From: Tomocerus qinae
Taxonomy: Eukaryota; Arthropoda; Collembola; Entomobryomorpha; Tomoceridae
Direction: 5' to 3'
Assembly (NCBI GenBank): GCA_020055645.1
Contig: CM034546.1
Span: 59,644,001 to 59,708,000, forward strand
DNA length: 64,000 bases
The position numbers and the translations under genes were made by a program. The notes beneath the pieces were generated by a model. The model did not search any database. It was not told the DNA's origin and saw nothing but the letters and a program-made list of their open reading frames with translations. Shown piece by piece: positions 45,493 to 56,413 of this stretch (position 1 is its first letter; every line of letters begins with the position of its first letter).

Positions 45493-46765
45493 ATGGAGTC
45501 AAAGAACGACTTCAACACTTTTTTGGACAAGTCATTCAAAATTCAATTGAGCCGTTTAAGTGAAGACGATTTTAAAATATTTCATAACAAATATCTGAGG
45601 TAATAAATCATGTAACTATTTATTTAATTTAATGAAATCAAGGCAATTGTAATTATAAATTTGCAGGGAGAATGAAGGCAGAACAAGCCAGTGTACAGAG
45701 AATGAACAGGACATTATCAGAGAATGCCAAATAAAAGGCGATGGAAATTTGCAAAATTATCGTCAAACAGAAAATCATTTAAAAAAGAAATCAAATGGAC
45801 CCAATCAGAAAATTTGCTTTTTTTGCAAGAAAAATTTCCCATGTTATTCTGCCCTTCAAATTCACATAAGAGTACACACAAGAGAACTGCCGTATCCATG
45901 TAATTCCTGTAAAAAGTCATTTTCACAACGAAGTTATTTAAAAATACATTTACAAAGGCACACTGGACAAAAGGTGGAAAACAATAAAATATGTATATTT
46001 TGTCAGAAAGTATATAGAAATAACCGCGATTTTGAAAACCATATAAGAAAGCACATCGGAGAAACTCCTTTCAGTTGTCATTTCTGTGAAAAGTCATTTT
46101 CTGCGGAAAACAATTTGAAAAGTCATATTCTGCTGCACAGTGGTGAAAGAAATTTTAAGTGTAATTTTTGTGAAAAAACATACACCCAAGTTAAATATTT
46201 GAACAGTCATTTAAAAATACACACTGTTGGAAAAGTCTTCCAGTGCAGCGTATGTAATAAAAAGTTTGCTCAAAATTGTAATTTAAACAGTCACAAGCAA
46301 ACTCATACTCATAGTGGACTCAAACCTTTTCAGTGCAATGTGTGTCTGAAATGGTTCACAGAGAAAAAATATTTAAATTCGCATGTTGCGAGAATGCATT
46401 TAATTACAGAAAAGCCTTTTGAATGTGAGTTATGTCACAAAAGATTTTATGAAAATAGATATTTGAAAAGCCATAAAAGAATTCACAGTGACGAAAAGAC
46501 ATTTAAGTGTGACATTTGTCCCAAATCGTTCAAACAGCGCTCAGGTTTATATGCCCACAAAGTAATGCACAGTGGGGAAAAGCGATTTAAATGTAGTTTT
46601 TGTGACAAAACCTTTTTACGAATCAGCAATTTGAAGAGTCACATCCTAATTCACACAGGCGAGAAACCATATAAATGTAATTTTTGTGCCAAATCATTTG
46701 CAAAACAATGTCATCTGGACACCCATATACGTGTCGTACATGGTAAAGGAAAGCCTTACAAGTAA
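45493..46765 (+). CDS. C2H2 zinc-finger protein C2, 11 fingers, C-terminally shortened
   Basis: CDS join(45493..45599, 45667..46765), 401 residues, with a 67-bp phase-2 intron. The acceptor before the leader reads GCCGAG where the relatives have GCAGAG, so first-exon splicing may be weaker. The module is KSFKIQLSRLSEDDFKIFH. Eleven fingers follow, similar finger by finger to C6 and C1. The frame stops at GKGKPYK, where C6 continues YKCKLCDKSF; the C-terminal two or more fingers are lost. AATAAA lies at about 46850. An intact but truncated paralogue, probably able to make protein. Confidence 0.87.
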
Positions 46766-47161
46766 CGCATGTTGGAGGTTTAAGTTTTACTGAAACCTAT
46801 TAATGTGAGATGTGCTACCAACCTGACCGATGTATAAATGTTGGACAATAATAAATGCAGAATATGATCCATTGTTTTCATATCAATAGCATTGTATGTC
46901 ACTTATTATTTTGAAAGGTTTGCGACGGAAGTTGAATTAATTAATAGAAAATCCTACAGCATCATTTTCATATACTACTTAATTTGGAAAACTATACTGA
47001 CCTGAAATAAATAAGCTATGTTAAATAAATAAGCAAGCAAACTCACCTAAACCATTATGTTCTTATGCCAGTCTCAGTCTCACTTGTTGCTCCTATTAGA
47101 AAATTATCATACACATACCCAAGATGCTTACTGAGAATCTAAGAACCTTCTCTTAATTAAA
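46766..47161. other. C2 3' flank
   Basis: Short spacer with AATAAA near 46850 and no other feature seen. Confidence 0.45.
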
Positions 47162-47195
47162 AGCAGGAGCTGGAAATGCATTAAGCAATAATAAC
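47162..47195 (+). promoter_or_regulatory. upstream motif of relic C3, mutated
   Basis: AGCAGGAGCTGGAAATGC then AAGCAATAATAAC. The central GCGGGA has become GCAGGA, in step with the decay of the gene. Confidence 0.45.
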
Positions 47196-47372
47196 ATAAC
47201 ACAAAAATCCAAACCAAAAAGCCAAGTCTGAAGTCCACTCCATACCCTAGCTCTAGCCTTGCTAAAAGCAAAGTATTTATATCATCAACGGACATTGTTC
47301 TAATTATGTAATACGACCATTGCTTTTCCTGTCAAGATTCATTAAATTAACATAACTACTACTTGCAGAGAT

Positions 47373-47645
47373 ATGTATACAAAGCAGGACTTTAACATTT
47401 TTATTGCCAAATCATGTAAAATTAAATTGAAGTGCTTAAATCAAGACGATTTAAAAGTATTTTGTAGTAAACATCTTAAGTATTAAATCACGTACGAGTC
47501 AATCTGCTTTGTTTGCAAGAAAAATTTCAGAAGTTATGCTGCCACAATGGAGAAAATCCGTATTATGTGTGATTTTTGCCCAAAGTCATTGACTGATAAA
47601 CGTGGCTTAGATAATCAATTTAAAATCCACCATGCAGAAAGATAA
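47373..47645 (+). pseudogene. zinc-finger gene C3, collapsed to its two ends
   Basis: ATG 47373 after TTGCAGAGAT opens a worn N-terminal module (KSCKIKLKCLNQDDLKVFC) that ends in a stop where the donor should be. The finger exon is reduced to the start of the first finger (ICFVCKKNFRSY) joined to the last one (CDFCPKSLTDKRGLDN), as found at the two ends of C1. An internal deletion of about 14 fingers, probably by recombination between finger repeats, explains it. Not functional. Confidence 0.85.
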
Positions 47646-49505
47646 CCTTGTATTATAAACCATGTATATTGTAATAACCCCACCAAGATAAATAAGTTTA
47701 TTATACGCGTTTGAATATTCAATTCGCTCTAAAATGCACAATCAGAGAAATAAATGAATTAAAAAAATAATTGTGTGAAAATAGTTATTTGTCTCAAAGT
47801 TATATTCTTTCCTCCGGGAGAATTAAAATAATGATATATTCAGCTCCTATAAAAATCATAGACGAAAAATGTAAAATAGAGCGTATTGCGTAAATAAATT
47901 TTAAATACAGAATCGCCTATTATTTCATATTTATGGGTACAATATAAACCATTCCGCACACCAAATATCCTTGAATACGCATTATTATTTATAAGCATTT
48001 GGACAGTTCGTCTTAAAATAAAACGAAAGGGGTCTACAGTACATGTCCTGAAGATAAGGAAGGATCACACGTGCCTAATTTATGGATGAATGGTTGGTTG
48101 ATTCGTCTAGCTATTTCAAGGGTTGGTCAGGAAAAGGTTATTTGTCAATTGTTTCTTTATGTACCCGCTTTCTTTCTGTAGGCGATGGAAATATGGAATT
48201 ATACATATTTGTACATAAATCACAGATCGGAAAGGCAACAGTAGTAATAGTAATGTTTTTATTACATACTAGTGAACCAAGCTAAGAGGCGAACTTTGCA
48301 CTTAACAGAATTTCTGGAGGCACCCATCACGGTAATAAAAACAATTCCAAAAATATCATCGGTATTTCCCTTAAGGTGTTATGTTAAATCAGTACTGTTA
48401 TTTAATTCTGCAAAAAAGGTGTGCAAACTGGTACACAAAATCAAAGGACAGTCAATGTAAGAACAGCGCCCATAAAAAAATGCTATAAATAAGTTTTTCG
48501 ATATAGCATAACCAATTTGTATTTGGTTTTGAAATGCTAATTAATACGCACATTAACTATCATTACAAAATGTTTCCTTTCGCTAATGATTTCCATTCAA
48601 TCACCAATAATCATCTTATATAAATTTATATTATTGCTTTGACGTTATAATAGTATGCAACAATTCATTTCGATGGTTTCGACAGTTTAGAGTAAGTGAG
48701 CATGCACATTTTGCTTTTAGGGAACATGCATTTATTACGTGTGGAGTTGTTGGGGGGAGGAGGTACCACGGAATTATATAAGTAATACTAAGGCTGGAAG
48801 AATAATAATATAGGAGGTAAAGTGACGGAATGGAGCTACAGCAGCGACATTTCCCAATACAGTTAAGCCCTGGCTACCTGGTGGGAAAACAATTGACGCC
48901 TCCTACACTATAATATATATCTCATTGACTCACATTACCAATACCGAATTATTTTTTAAAATTGTAACCGGGAGACCCTCACATAATAATCATTACTCTT
49001 AGTACAATATTACAAAAGAGTAAAGGTACGCACTTGGGTTACACATTCGGGAGGGGGTTTTGTGTTACGTGATTTATGTAGGTTTCTTAGGCTCTCCTAC
49101 CAGACATACATACATAGATATATTGGTAAAATTGTTTTATCTCTTCTGTGTTTATAATATAATAATAGATATTTAATAAGCAAACATGGCTTAATGTTGT
49201 TTCACCTTATGTGCGTCAAAAGTTATATATTTCGTGCCTTAGAGGAAGAGAAGCTGTTTCTGTTTATTACGATGATTTACATACATTTGTAAAAATATCA
49301 TAAACAATACAATATTAACCCGAAGGAGGTGGAAATATTGAATCACACAAACATAAATAACAGAGCGGAAAAGCATAATGTAATGAAATTGCTGTTTCTT
49401 AATAAGTGAACTAAACAGTATCATTCACCCCCCGCCACCGCTCCGGCCTTGAGCCAAAAATACCAAGACACAAATTGAGAATTTGAGAATCCTTTCTCAA
49501 TACAA
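47646..49505. other. spacer between C3 and C4
   Basis: 48070-48180 resembles 52120-52200 upstream of C6, and 49405-49505 resembles 52203-52299. Between them, about 1.2 kb is present only here (roughly 48185-49400), without recognisable ends or coding capacity. Confidence 0.45.
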
Positions 49506-49530
49506 ATCGGGAGCTGAACATATGTACACA
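49506..49530 (+). promoter_or_regulatory. upstream motif of gene C4
   Basis: ATCGGGAGCTGAACATATG then ACACAATC. A diverged copy, preceded by GAGAATCCTTTCTCAATAC as at C6. Confidence 0.45.
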
Positions 49531-49754
49531 ATCATGAATAGCACAGCTGTGTTGTTGATCGCTTTGTAAACATAGTAAACATAAAAGTCCATACAAAAAT
49601 CCATAACCAGGTTTATTTTATATACTGGTGTGGTTAGTGTCAACAAAGTGTCCCTGGTATAAAACAATTGCTACAGCATATTGGGAAATTGTAATCAATG
49701 ATTTAATTTGCTACAATTCATTTGACTTTTATAATTATTTGAAAATTTTCAGAG

Positions 49755-51147
49755 ATGGATCCAAAATACGACCTCAACATTTTTGTGGCAAAGTCGTTCA
49801 AAATTCAATTGAAGCGTTTAAGTGAAGACGATTTTAAAATATTTTACAACAAATATCTGAGGTAATAAATAAATAATATAGTATTTATTACTGATTAAGT
49901 AAAAGGCACTTGAACTTTATTTTCAGGGGGAATGAAAATAAAACTTACCAATTTACACCTCCCACCATTGCAAGGAAATGTAAAATAAAAGGCGATGAAC
50001 GTTTGGGAAAATGTCGTCAAACTGAAAATCGTGTCAAAGAAAAATCAAATGGAGTCAATCGGAAAACATGCTTTTTTTGCAAGAAAATTTTCGGATGTTA
50101 TTCTGAACTTGAATGCCATATAAGGGTACACACAAGAGAAAGGCCATATCCATGCAGTTTTTGCAAAAAATCATTTTCACAACGCAGTTATTTGAAAAAA
50201 CATTTACGAAGGGACAATGTTCATAAGGTGGAAAAGAATTGTCTATTTTGCCATAGATCATATAAAAGTAACCAGGAGTTTGAAAATCATATAAGGAAGC
50301 ACATCGGAGAAACTCCTTTCCGTTGTCATTTGTGTGAAAAGTCGTTTTCTGCGGAAAAGAATTTGAAAAATCATATTTTAAGGCACAGTGGTGGAAGAAA
50401 TTTTAAATGTAATTTTTGTGAAAAATCGTACACCCAAGTTAGATGTTTAAACAGTCATTTAAAAATTCACACTGGTGGCATATTCTTCAATTGCAGCTTA
50501 TGTAATAAGATATTTACGCAATTAGGATATTTAAACACTCATCATATCAAAATTCACACAGGAGAAAAGCCCTTCAAGTGCAGCGTATGTAATAAAACGT
50601 TTACTCTAAATGGTCATTTAAACATTCACATGAAAACTCATAGTGGACTCAAACCTTTTAAGTGCAATGTGTGTGAAAAAGTTTTCTCATTGAAAGAATA
50701 TTTAAATGCACATGTTGTGATGTGAGAATGCATTCAACTAAAGAAAAATCCTTTGAATGTGAGTTATGTCACAAAAGATTTAATGAAAATAAATGGTTGA
50801 AAAGCCATTTAAGAATTCACAGTAATGAAAAGACCTTTAAGTGTGAAATTTGTCCCAAATCGTTTAAATACCCAGCAGGTTTATACGTCCATAAAATGAT
50901 GCACAGTGGGGTAAAGCGATTTAAGTGTATTTTTTGTGACAAATCCTTTCCACACAGCTGTAGTTTGAAAAAACATATTATAATTCATACAGGCGAGAAA
51001 CCATATAAATGCAGAACCTGTACAAAATCATTTTCATATTCATCCAATTTAAATAAGCACATCCATAAAATCCATAAATCCAAATCACTCGAAATTTTGA
51101 ACCCTAAAACTTTATCTAAGCCTGGATATCAACGGGTTAACAAATAA
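49755..51147 (+). pseudogene. C2H2 zinc-finger gene C4, one frameshift
   Basis: Leader exon 49755-49861 (module KSFKIQLKRLSEDDFKIFY) and a 65-bp phase-2 intron (49862-49926) are normal. The finger exon reads eight fingers, the second with His replaced by Asp (RRDNV), and stops at 50725. In place of CATGTTGCGAGAATG it has CATGTTGTGATGTGAGAATG, a 5-nt gain that shifts the frame. The other frame is open from 50722 to 51147 with four more fingers and a tail ending SKPGYQRVNK. A single lesion separates the halves, so this is either a young pseudogene making an eight-finger protein or an assembly error. Confidence 0.75.
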
Positions 51148-51614
51148 TGTAAAGAACAAAAACATGAAATACAGAATTTAAAATTTTCATTAGTAAAGCA
51201 ATTGCAGTAGATCAAGTGATTGAATTATGAATTATATTATGTTGCATTATAAATTTCATGCTGAAGTTCCGAAATTATTTTTTTAATTATAATTCCTCCA
51301 CACATTATTAAATTATTAAAATGAAAGCCAATAAATCCATATGTGATTGCCAAAATAGCTTCTGTTAATTATTTATTTATTAATTTCGAAATTATTTGCA
51401 TAAACACATTATTAATACATACAAATCATTACCATTACATAGTAACTTACTAGGTATCTTGGTTTGAAATCAAAGATGTGCATTATAACAATAACACTGG
51501 ATGTAGGATTGGAGTGCGGGGCAATTATTGGATGCCAATTAAAATGCACAAACGTATAATGGGGTTAAGCTATTTTTCAATTCTCCAATTTGTATAGTAG
51601 ATATTGCTATTGTG
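51148..51614. other. C4 3' flank
   Basis: AT-rich spacer with a possible AATAAA near 51330. Nothing else seen. Confidence 0.45.
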
Positions 51615-52075
51615 TCACCCCAATCTACAATTTTGTTCTTCTCTAAAACTATTCTTTAACTCTTCTAGAGATATTCTATCAGTAATGCTAACAGACGCCG
51701 CAAATTTAAACAACGCCAAAAGTTCTACTGCAGAAAAATAAAAACGTAATTTGTCTGACTTGGGACTTAAGCAAATAGTTTCTGTTCTGCTGTCTTCTAC
51801 TAATTTGTCTACCCAAACAAGTTTATTTTCAAACATTTGGCAATCAAAACACTTGGGTGATTTAACACAATGACCACTGAGTCTTCTAATATGACTTTGC
51901 AAATTCAGTTTCTGAGAAAAAGATTTTTCACACAAATGACAACTGAAAGGAGTTTCGCCGATGTGTTTCCTCATATTTTATTGTTTTCCAATTCGTAGTT
52001 ACGTCTAAATGCTCTGTGACAAATAAGATATTTTTTATTCTTTTTCACCTTTTATCCATTGTGGGTTTGTAAACG
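51615..52075 (-). pseudogene. inverted zinc-finger relic C5 fused to an unknown open frame
   Basis: Reading the minus strand from about 52075, worn C-type fingers appear (LFVTEHLDVTTNWK-like decay of KCxFCHKAF...NYELEN). They become open at 51974 with HIGETPFSCHLCEKSFSQ and end HIRRLSG. From there the frame continues for about 80 residues of non-finger sequence (KCFDCQMFENKLVWVDKL, then LRFYFSAVELLALFKFA) to a stop at 51615. I do not recognise that part. It is the only array member on the minus strand. It may be an inversion breakpoint joined to the coding exon of another gene. Confidence 0.6.
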
Positions 52076-52298
52076 TTTTTAAGGATTATTAAGGAAGGAC
52101 GATGCATACTTATGTAGTTTAGAGTTGAATGGATGATTCATGTAATTATTCCAAGAATTGGCCTGGAAAAGATTATTTGTCACTTAGCTTTCTGCACCCT
52201 GAACTAAACAGTATCATTCACACCCGGCCACCGCTCCGGCCTTGAGCCAAAAATACCAAAACACAAATTGAGAATTTGGGAATCCTTTCTCAATACAA

Positions 52299-52325
52299 GT
52301 CGGGAGCTGAACATAAGTAAACAAT
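52299..52325 (+). promoter_or_regulatory. conserved upstream motif of gene C6
   Basis: GTCGGGAGCTGAACATAAG then TAAACAAT, preceded by GGGAATCCTTTCTCAATAC. Confidence 0.5.
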
Positions 52326-52548
52326 AATACAGAGCACTGCTGTTGTTGATCGCTTTGTAAACATAGTAAAAATAAAAATCCATACAAATATCCAAAACCA
52401 AGTTTATTTTATGTACTGGTGTAGTTGGTGTCAACAAAGTGCCCCTGGTATAAAACAAATACTACAGCATAATATTGGGAAATTGTAATCAATGATTTAA
52501 TTTTCTACAATTCGTTTGATTTTTATAATTATTTGCAAATTTTCAGAG

Positions 52549-53970
52549 ATGGATCCAAAATACAACCTCAACATTTTTGTGGCCAAGTCATTCGAAATTC
52601 AATTGAAGCGTTTAAATGAAGACGACTTTAAAACATTTTACTGCAAATATCTAAAGTAATAAATACATAACGTAAGATTTGTAATTAGTTAAGTGAAATA
52701 ATGGCACTTTAACTTTATTTTTAGGGAGAATGAAAATAAAACAATCCAGTTTACACTGCCCATTTCAAGAGAATCAAAAATAAAAGGCGATGAAAGTTTT
52801 GAAAAATGTCGCAAAAGTGAAAATCGTGTCAAAGAAAAATCAAATGGAGTCAATCGGAAAATCTGTCTTTTTTGCAAGAAAATTTGTGGAAGTTATTCTG
52901 AACTTGAAGGCCATATAAGGGTACACACAAAAGAAATGCCATATCCTTGCAGTTTGTGCAAAAATTCATTTTCACAACGCAGTGGGTTAAAAAAACATTT
53001 ACAAAGGCACACTGGACAAAAGGTGGAAACGAATAAAACATGCCAGTTTTGCCACAGAGCGTTTACATTTAACTACCATTTGGAAAACCATATAAGGAAG
53101 CACATAGGAGAAACTCCTTTCAGTTGTCATTTGTGTGAAAAGTCGTTTTCGGCGAAAAATACCTTGAAACGGCATATTCTAAGCCATAGTGGTGCAAGGA
53201 ATTTTAGGTGTAATTTATGCCAAAAAACATTTACCCGACTTGAAGATTTAAACACTCATAAAAGAATTCACACAGGAGAAAAGCCCTTCAAGTGCAGCGT
53301 ATGTAATAAAACGTTTACTCAAAGTAGTAATTTAACCTGTCACATTCAAATTCATAGTAGTGTCAAACCTTTTCAGTGCAATGTGTGTCAAGAATGGTTC
53401 GCACTGAAAAAATATTTAAATGCACATGTTGCGAGAAAGCATTTAATTAGAGAAAAATCTTTTGAATGTGATTTGTGTCATAAAAGATTTTATGAAAAAG
53501 AATTGTTAAAAAGCCATAAAAAAATTCACAGTGTCGAAAAGACCTTCAAGTGTGACATTTGTCCCAAATCGTTCAAACAGCGATCAGGTTTATACACCCA
53601 CAAAGTAATTCACAGTGGGGAAAAGCTATTTCAATGTGGTTTTTGTGACAAAGCATTTTCAAAAAACAGTAATTTGAAGAGTCACATCATAATTCACACA
53701 GGCGAGAAACCATATAAATGTAATTTTTGTGCCAAATCATTTGCACACCAAAGTAATCTGAACAGCCATATACGTGTCGTACATGGTAGGGAAAAGCCTT
53801 ACAAATGTAAGCTGTGTGACAAATCTTTCTCCACAAGAAGTTATTTAATAGTTCATGTACGTATTCACATTGGAGAGAAGCCTTACAAATGTAACTTTTG
53901 TGGCAAATCATTTTCCCATCCAAATTCTTTTAAAACTCATGTACGATTGCACACAGGAAAAAAACTTTAG
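52549..53970 (+). CDS. C2H2 zinc-finger protein C6, 13 fingers
   Basis: CDS join(52549..52655, 52725..53970), 450 residues, with a 69-bp phase-2 intron. The donor is CTAAA|GTAATA in place of the family's AG|GTAATA, still a GT donor but weaker; the acceptor is TTTTTAG. The ATG follows TTTTCAGAG. The module is KSFEIQLKRLNEDDFKTFY. Thirteen fingers follow. The first has lost its central Phe (CLFCKKICGSY), the rest are canonical, and the end is HVRLHTGKKL. It keeps the two C-terminal fingers lost from C2. If the weak donor fails, translation could start at the ATG at 52936 inside the finger exon. Probably functional DNA-binding protein. Confidence 0.9.
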
Positions 53971-54519
53971 AAATCCAATTAGAGGGGCAAATCATTTTCC
54001 CAAGCCGGCGGTTTAACAGGTCATATTTACGTGCTCACCATGGAGAAAAATATTGTACGCATTTGTGTTGTGCTTGAAGCCATTTTCAGATACATACACA
54101 GTTTGAATTGACGTTATTATTTATAACTTAAACCCCCCAGATATTAATGGAAAAGTAATCGTGTATTTCATATAATACATAATATTATGATAATAGTTGT
54201 GGAAATGACCTGATTCATCCTGTGAGTGACGCTTGACAATTATTAGTAAAATATGCATCAATTTCGGACACCATTATTAGTAAACTAACCCGACTACCCC
54301 GGGTTCCTATCTTACATAGCCATGGCTTACGGCCACGGACGGCTGTAATTTTGTACCATTAGGAAGATTATATAACCACGGAAAAGTACACAGTGGAGAA
54401 ACCGATAAAATGTGGTCAGTGAAAACATTCATTTGCTAACAAAGGAAACTTAAATCTGCATTTGAGAATTTACTCCGGAGAAAAGAGGGACATTTGAGAA
54501 ATCGCAATAGAGAAAAGCG
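53971..54519 (+). pseudogene. zinc-finger debris downstream of C6
   Basis: Worn finger sequence directly after C6 (GGGGCAAATCATTTTCCCAA, about 53975-54090) and again at 54379-54515 (AAACTTAAATCTGCATTTGA, like C1 finger 13). No open frame. These are the last traces of one or two deleted family members. Confidence 0.65.
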
Positions 54520-54550
54520 ATATATATATATATATTATATATATATTATA
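54520..54550. repeat. AT microsatellite
   Basis: A run of TA dinucleotides with two single-base interruptions. Confidence 0.9.
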
Positions 54551-55114
54551 GTATTATTAGTATGTCTAAAGTTATTTGCATACGTTACTTAGATATTCAT
54601 TTGAAAATCCACACATTACATAATATATAATATAAGCCATAATATAATTGTGTAAGAAACATTAGGAGGACTGAATAAGTTTACACTTTCAGTTAAATAT
54701 GTTATGCATTTTATTAGTTTTGAAATGCATAGCAAGGAATCTGAGAAATAAAAAATGTATGTAAAATTTTGTATCTGGAAATAGTTATTTTCCTAAAATT
54801 TATTTCTTTATAAACATAGGCCGCATTACATGAAAACATAACGTAAACAATGTAAAATAGAATAGTATTGCATAAATAAAATTCAAAAATAGAATCCCTA
54901 AGAATTTGGCTTTTCCATGAATGGCGACTTCTGACATTATGTAAGATGATGGTTTTTATTATATAAAACAAAAACTATTTCAAGTGATAATTCCATTCAA
55001 TGTACACAAAACTAAAAAGAATTGTGTTTTATAGATCTAACAATGTATCTCAAGCTATTTTGTGACAACAAGTCCAGTACTAAATGGAAACATTAATACA
55101 ACTTAAGCTGCCAA
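54551..55114. other. intergenic, end of array to reductase gene
   Basis: AT-rich, with no coding region recognised. It includes the presumed 3' end of the minus-strand reductase gene. Confidence 0.45.
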
Positions 55115-56413
55115 CTAAATAATAAAAGGTATGATGGCTTTCCTATTAAGTGGATATTTTCCCGAAAATGTTTTGACATAAAATTCATGATGCTGCAATG
55201 CCCTAATTCCCAAAAACGATGCTGACCACATGGCAAATGCAAACTGAAACAAAATACCCATTTTATATAAAATTACTGAGAATTTAAATATTAGATGAAT
55301 TTTTATAAGAATTGATTTAATAGGCTTACTTGGAGTGGTCCCCGTGAAATTAATGCGAATCCAATCCACTCAACAATTTCTCCAAAATAATTCGCACATG
55401 AAATATATTCGAAAAGTCCTCCATGTGGTATTTTGTAACCACTGCTCTCCTTACTTTCGTTTTTGCTCTTGGAATTGGCAGTAGGTTTCCGAAGATTTAA
55501 TAATATATTGTCATGGTATATGTTTATAGACAATCCAGTTATTACAAAAAGTATACCTAGAAGAACAACATTGACAAACTTATTTATTAGCTCCTTTTTA
55601 AGGTATGTAGGCAAATATTGTGTGATAATAATATTCAAAATAAATTCAAAATAATATCGTTAATATTAATAATGCATTCCTTCTATTATAACATCTTACC
55701 AATGTAAGCAAGCGACGACGGAGTGCTTTCATGAACATTTGCTAGATCATGACATTGTACAAAAGCATTAATTGCTGCTCCACTAAATACTAGAACGATC
55801 AGAAGACCAACTGGTTTGGCATTTTCGGATATTTTTAGAGTGTATAAAAATCTGTAGAAATTTTGAAAAAAATCAACATTTTGGGTAACCACTTTGTCCA
55901 TTGGTTTATAAAATTAAATATTTTAATGTATTTATTTTATTAATTATTAATTTAATTTAATTTTTTAATTATTAACTACCTGTTTATGTAATGAATGGTA
56001 AATGAGATTAATGCCAGTAAATTGTACGGATTTCCTAATTTTTTGCTTGGAGTGGTTAGAACTATCAGAAGTGCAATGATTGGAATAGGTGCAAAACAAA
56101 GCTGTATGTCAACCAAAAAATTGTTTCTATTTTAGAAAAAATGAGAACTTTATAATATTAAATTGGTTCAATTTTATAATACTTATAACTTTATTACCAC
56201 CCAAACCGTCCGCGATTTAAGTGTAGGGATCCAAGTGGATTTCAGTTTCGTATCATGTCGTCCATAAGCCAATGGAGTGCGAATACTTTTCAAAGTCAAT
56301 AGTATTGTTACGACGAAAAACAGGATTGTAAAATTATTCACCATTTCCGAATCGTTGTTCAAATATGGAATTGAGTATATACAACTAAATATTGAATTAC
56401 TGAGAGTTGACAT
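55115..56413 (-). CDS. steroid 5-alpha-reductase (3-oxo-5-alpha-steroid 4-dehydrogenase) family, five exons
   Basis: Exons on the minus strand: 56413-56198, 56101-55980, 55851-55700, about 55593-55330, and 55243-55115. The family signature is GGLFEYISCANYFGEIVEW in exon 4, preceded by LRKP and GYKIP. Exon 1 has TPLAYGRH, exon 2 NLLALISFTIHYIN and exon 5 LQHHEFYVKTF...RKAIIPFII. Several hydrophobic helices fit an ER membrane enzyme that reduces a steroid C4-C5 double bond with NADPH. About 294 residues; human SRD5A1/2 have about 255. Junctions 2-3 (AG|A) and 4-5 (CAA|TTT) are in phase. Junction 3-4 is not: exon 3 ends in phase 1 at TTG|GTAAG, while the only AG before exon 4 (AAAAAG|GAG) gives phase 0. 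The Gln-Glu expected after Trp at the exon 1-2 junction is also not seen. The gene is therefore either mis-modelled there or damaged. Confidence 0.82.

Noticed and set aside
5436-53970. KRAB, ZAD or SCAN domain at the start of the zinc-finger proteins
   Set aside because: No ZAD cysteines and no KRAB or SCAN signature in the leader exons.
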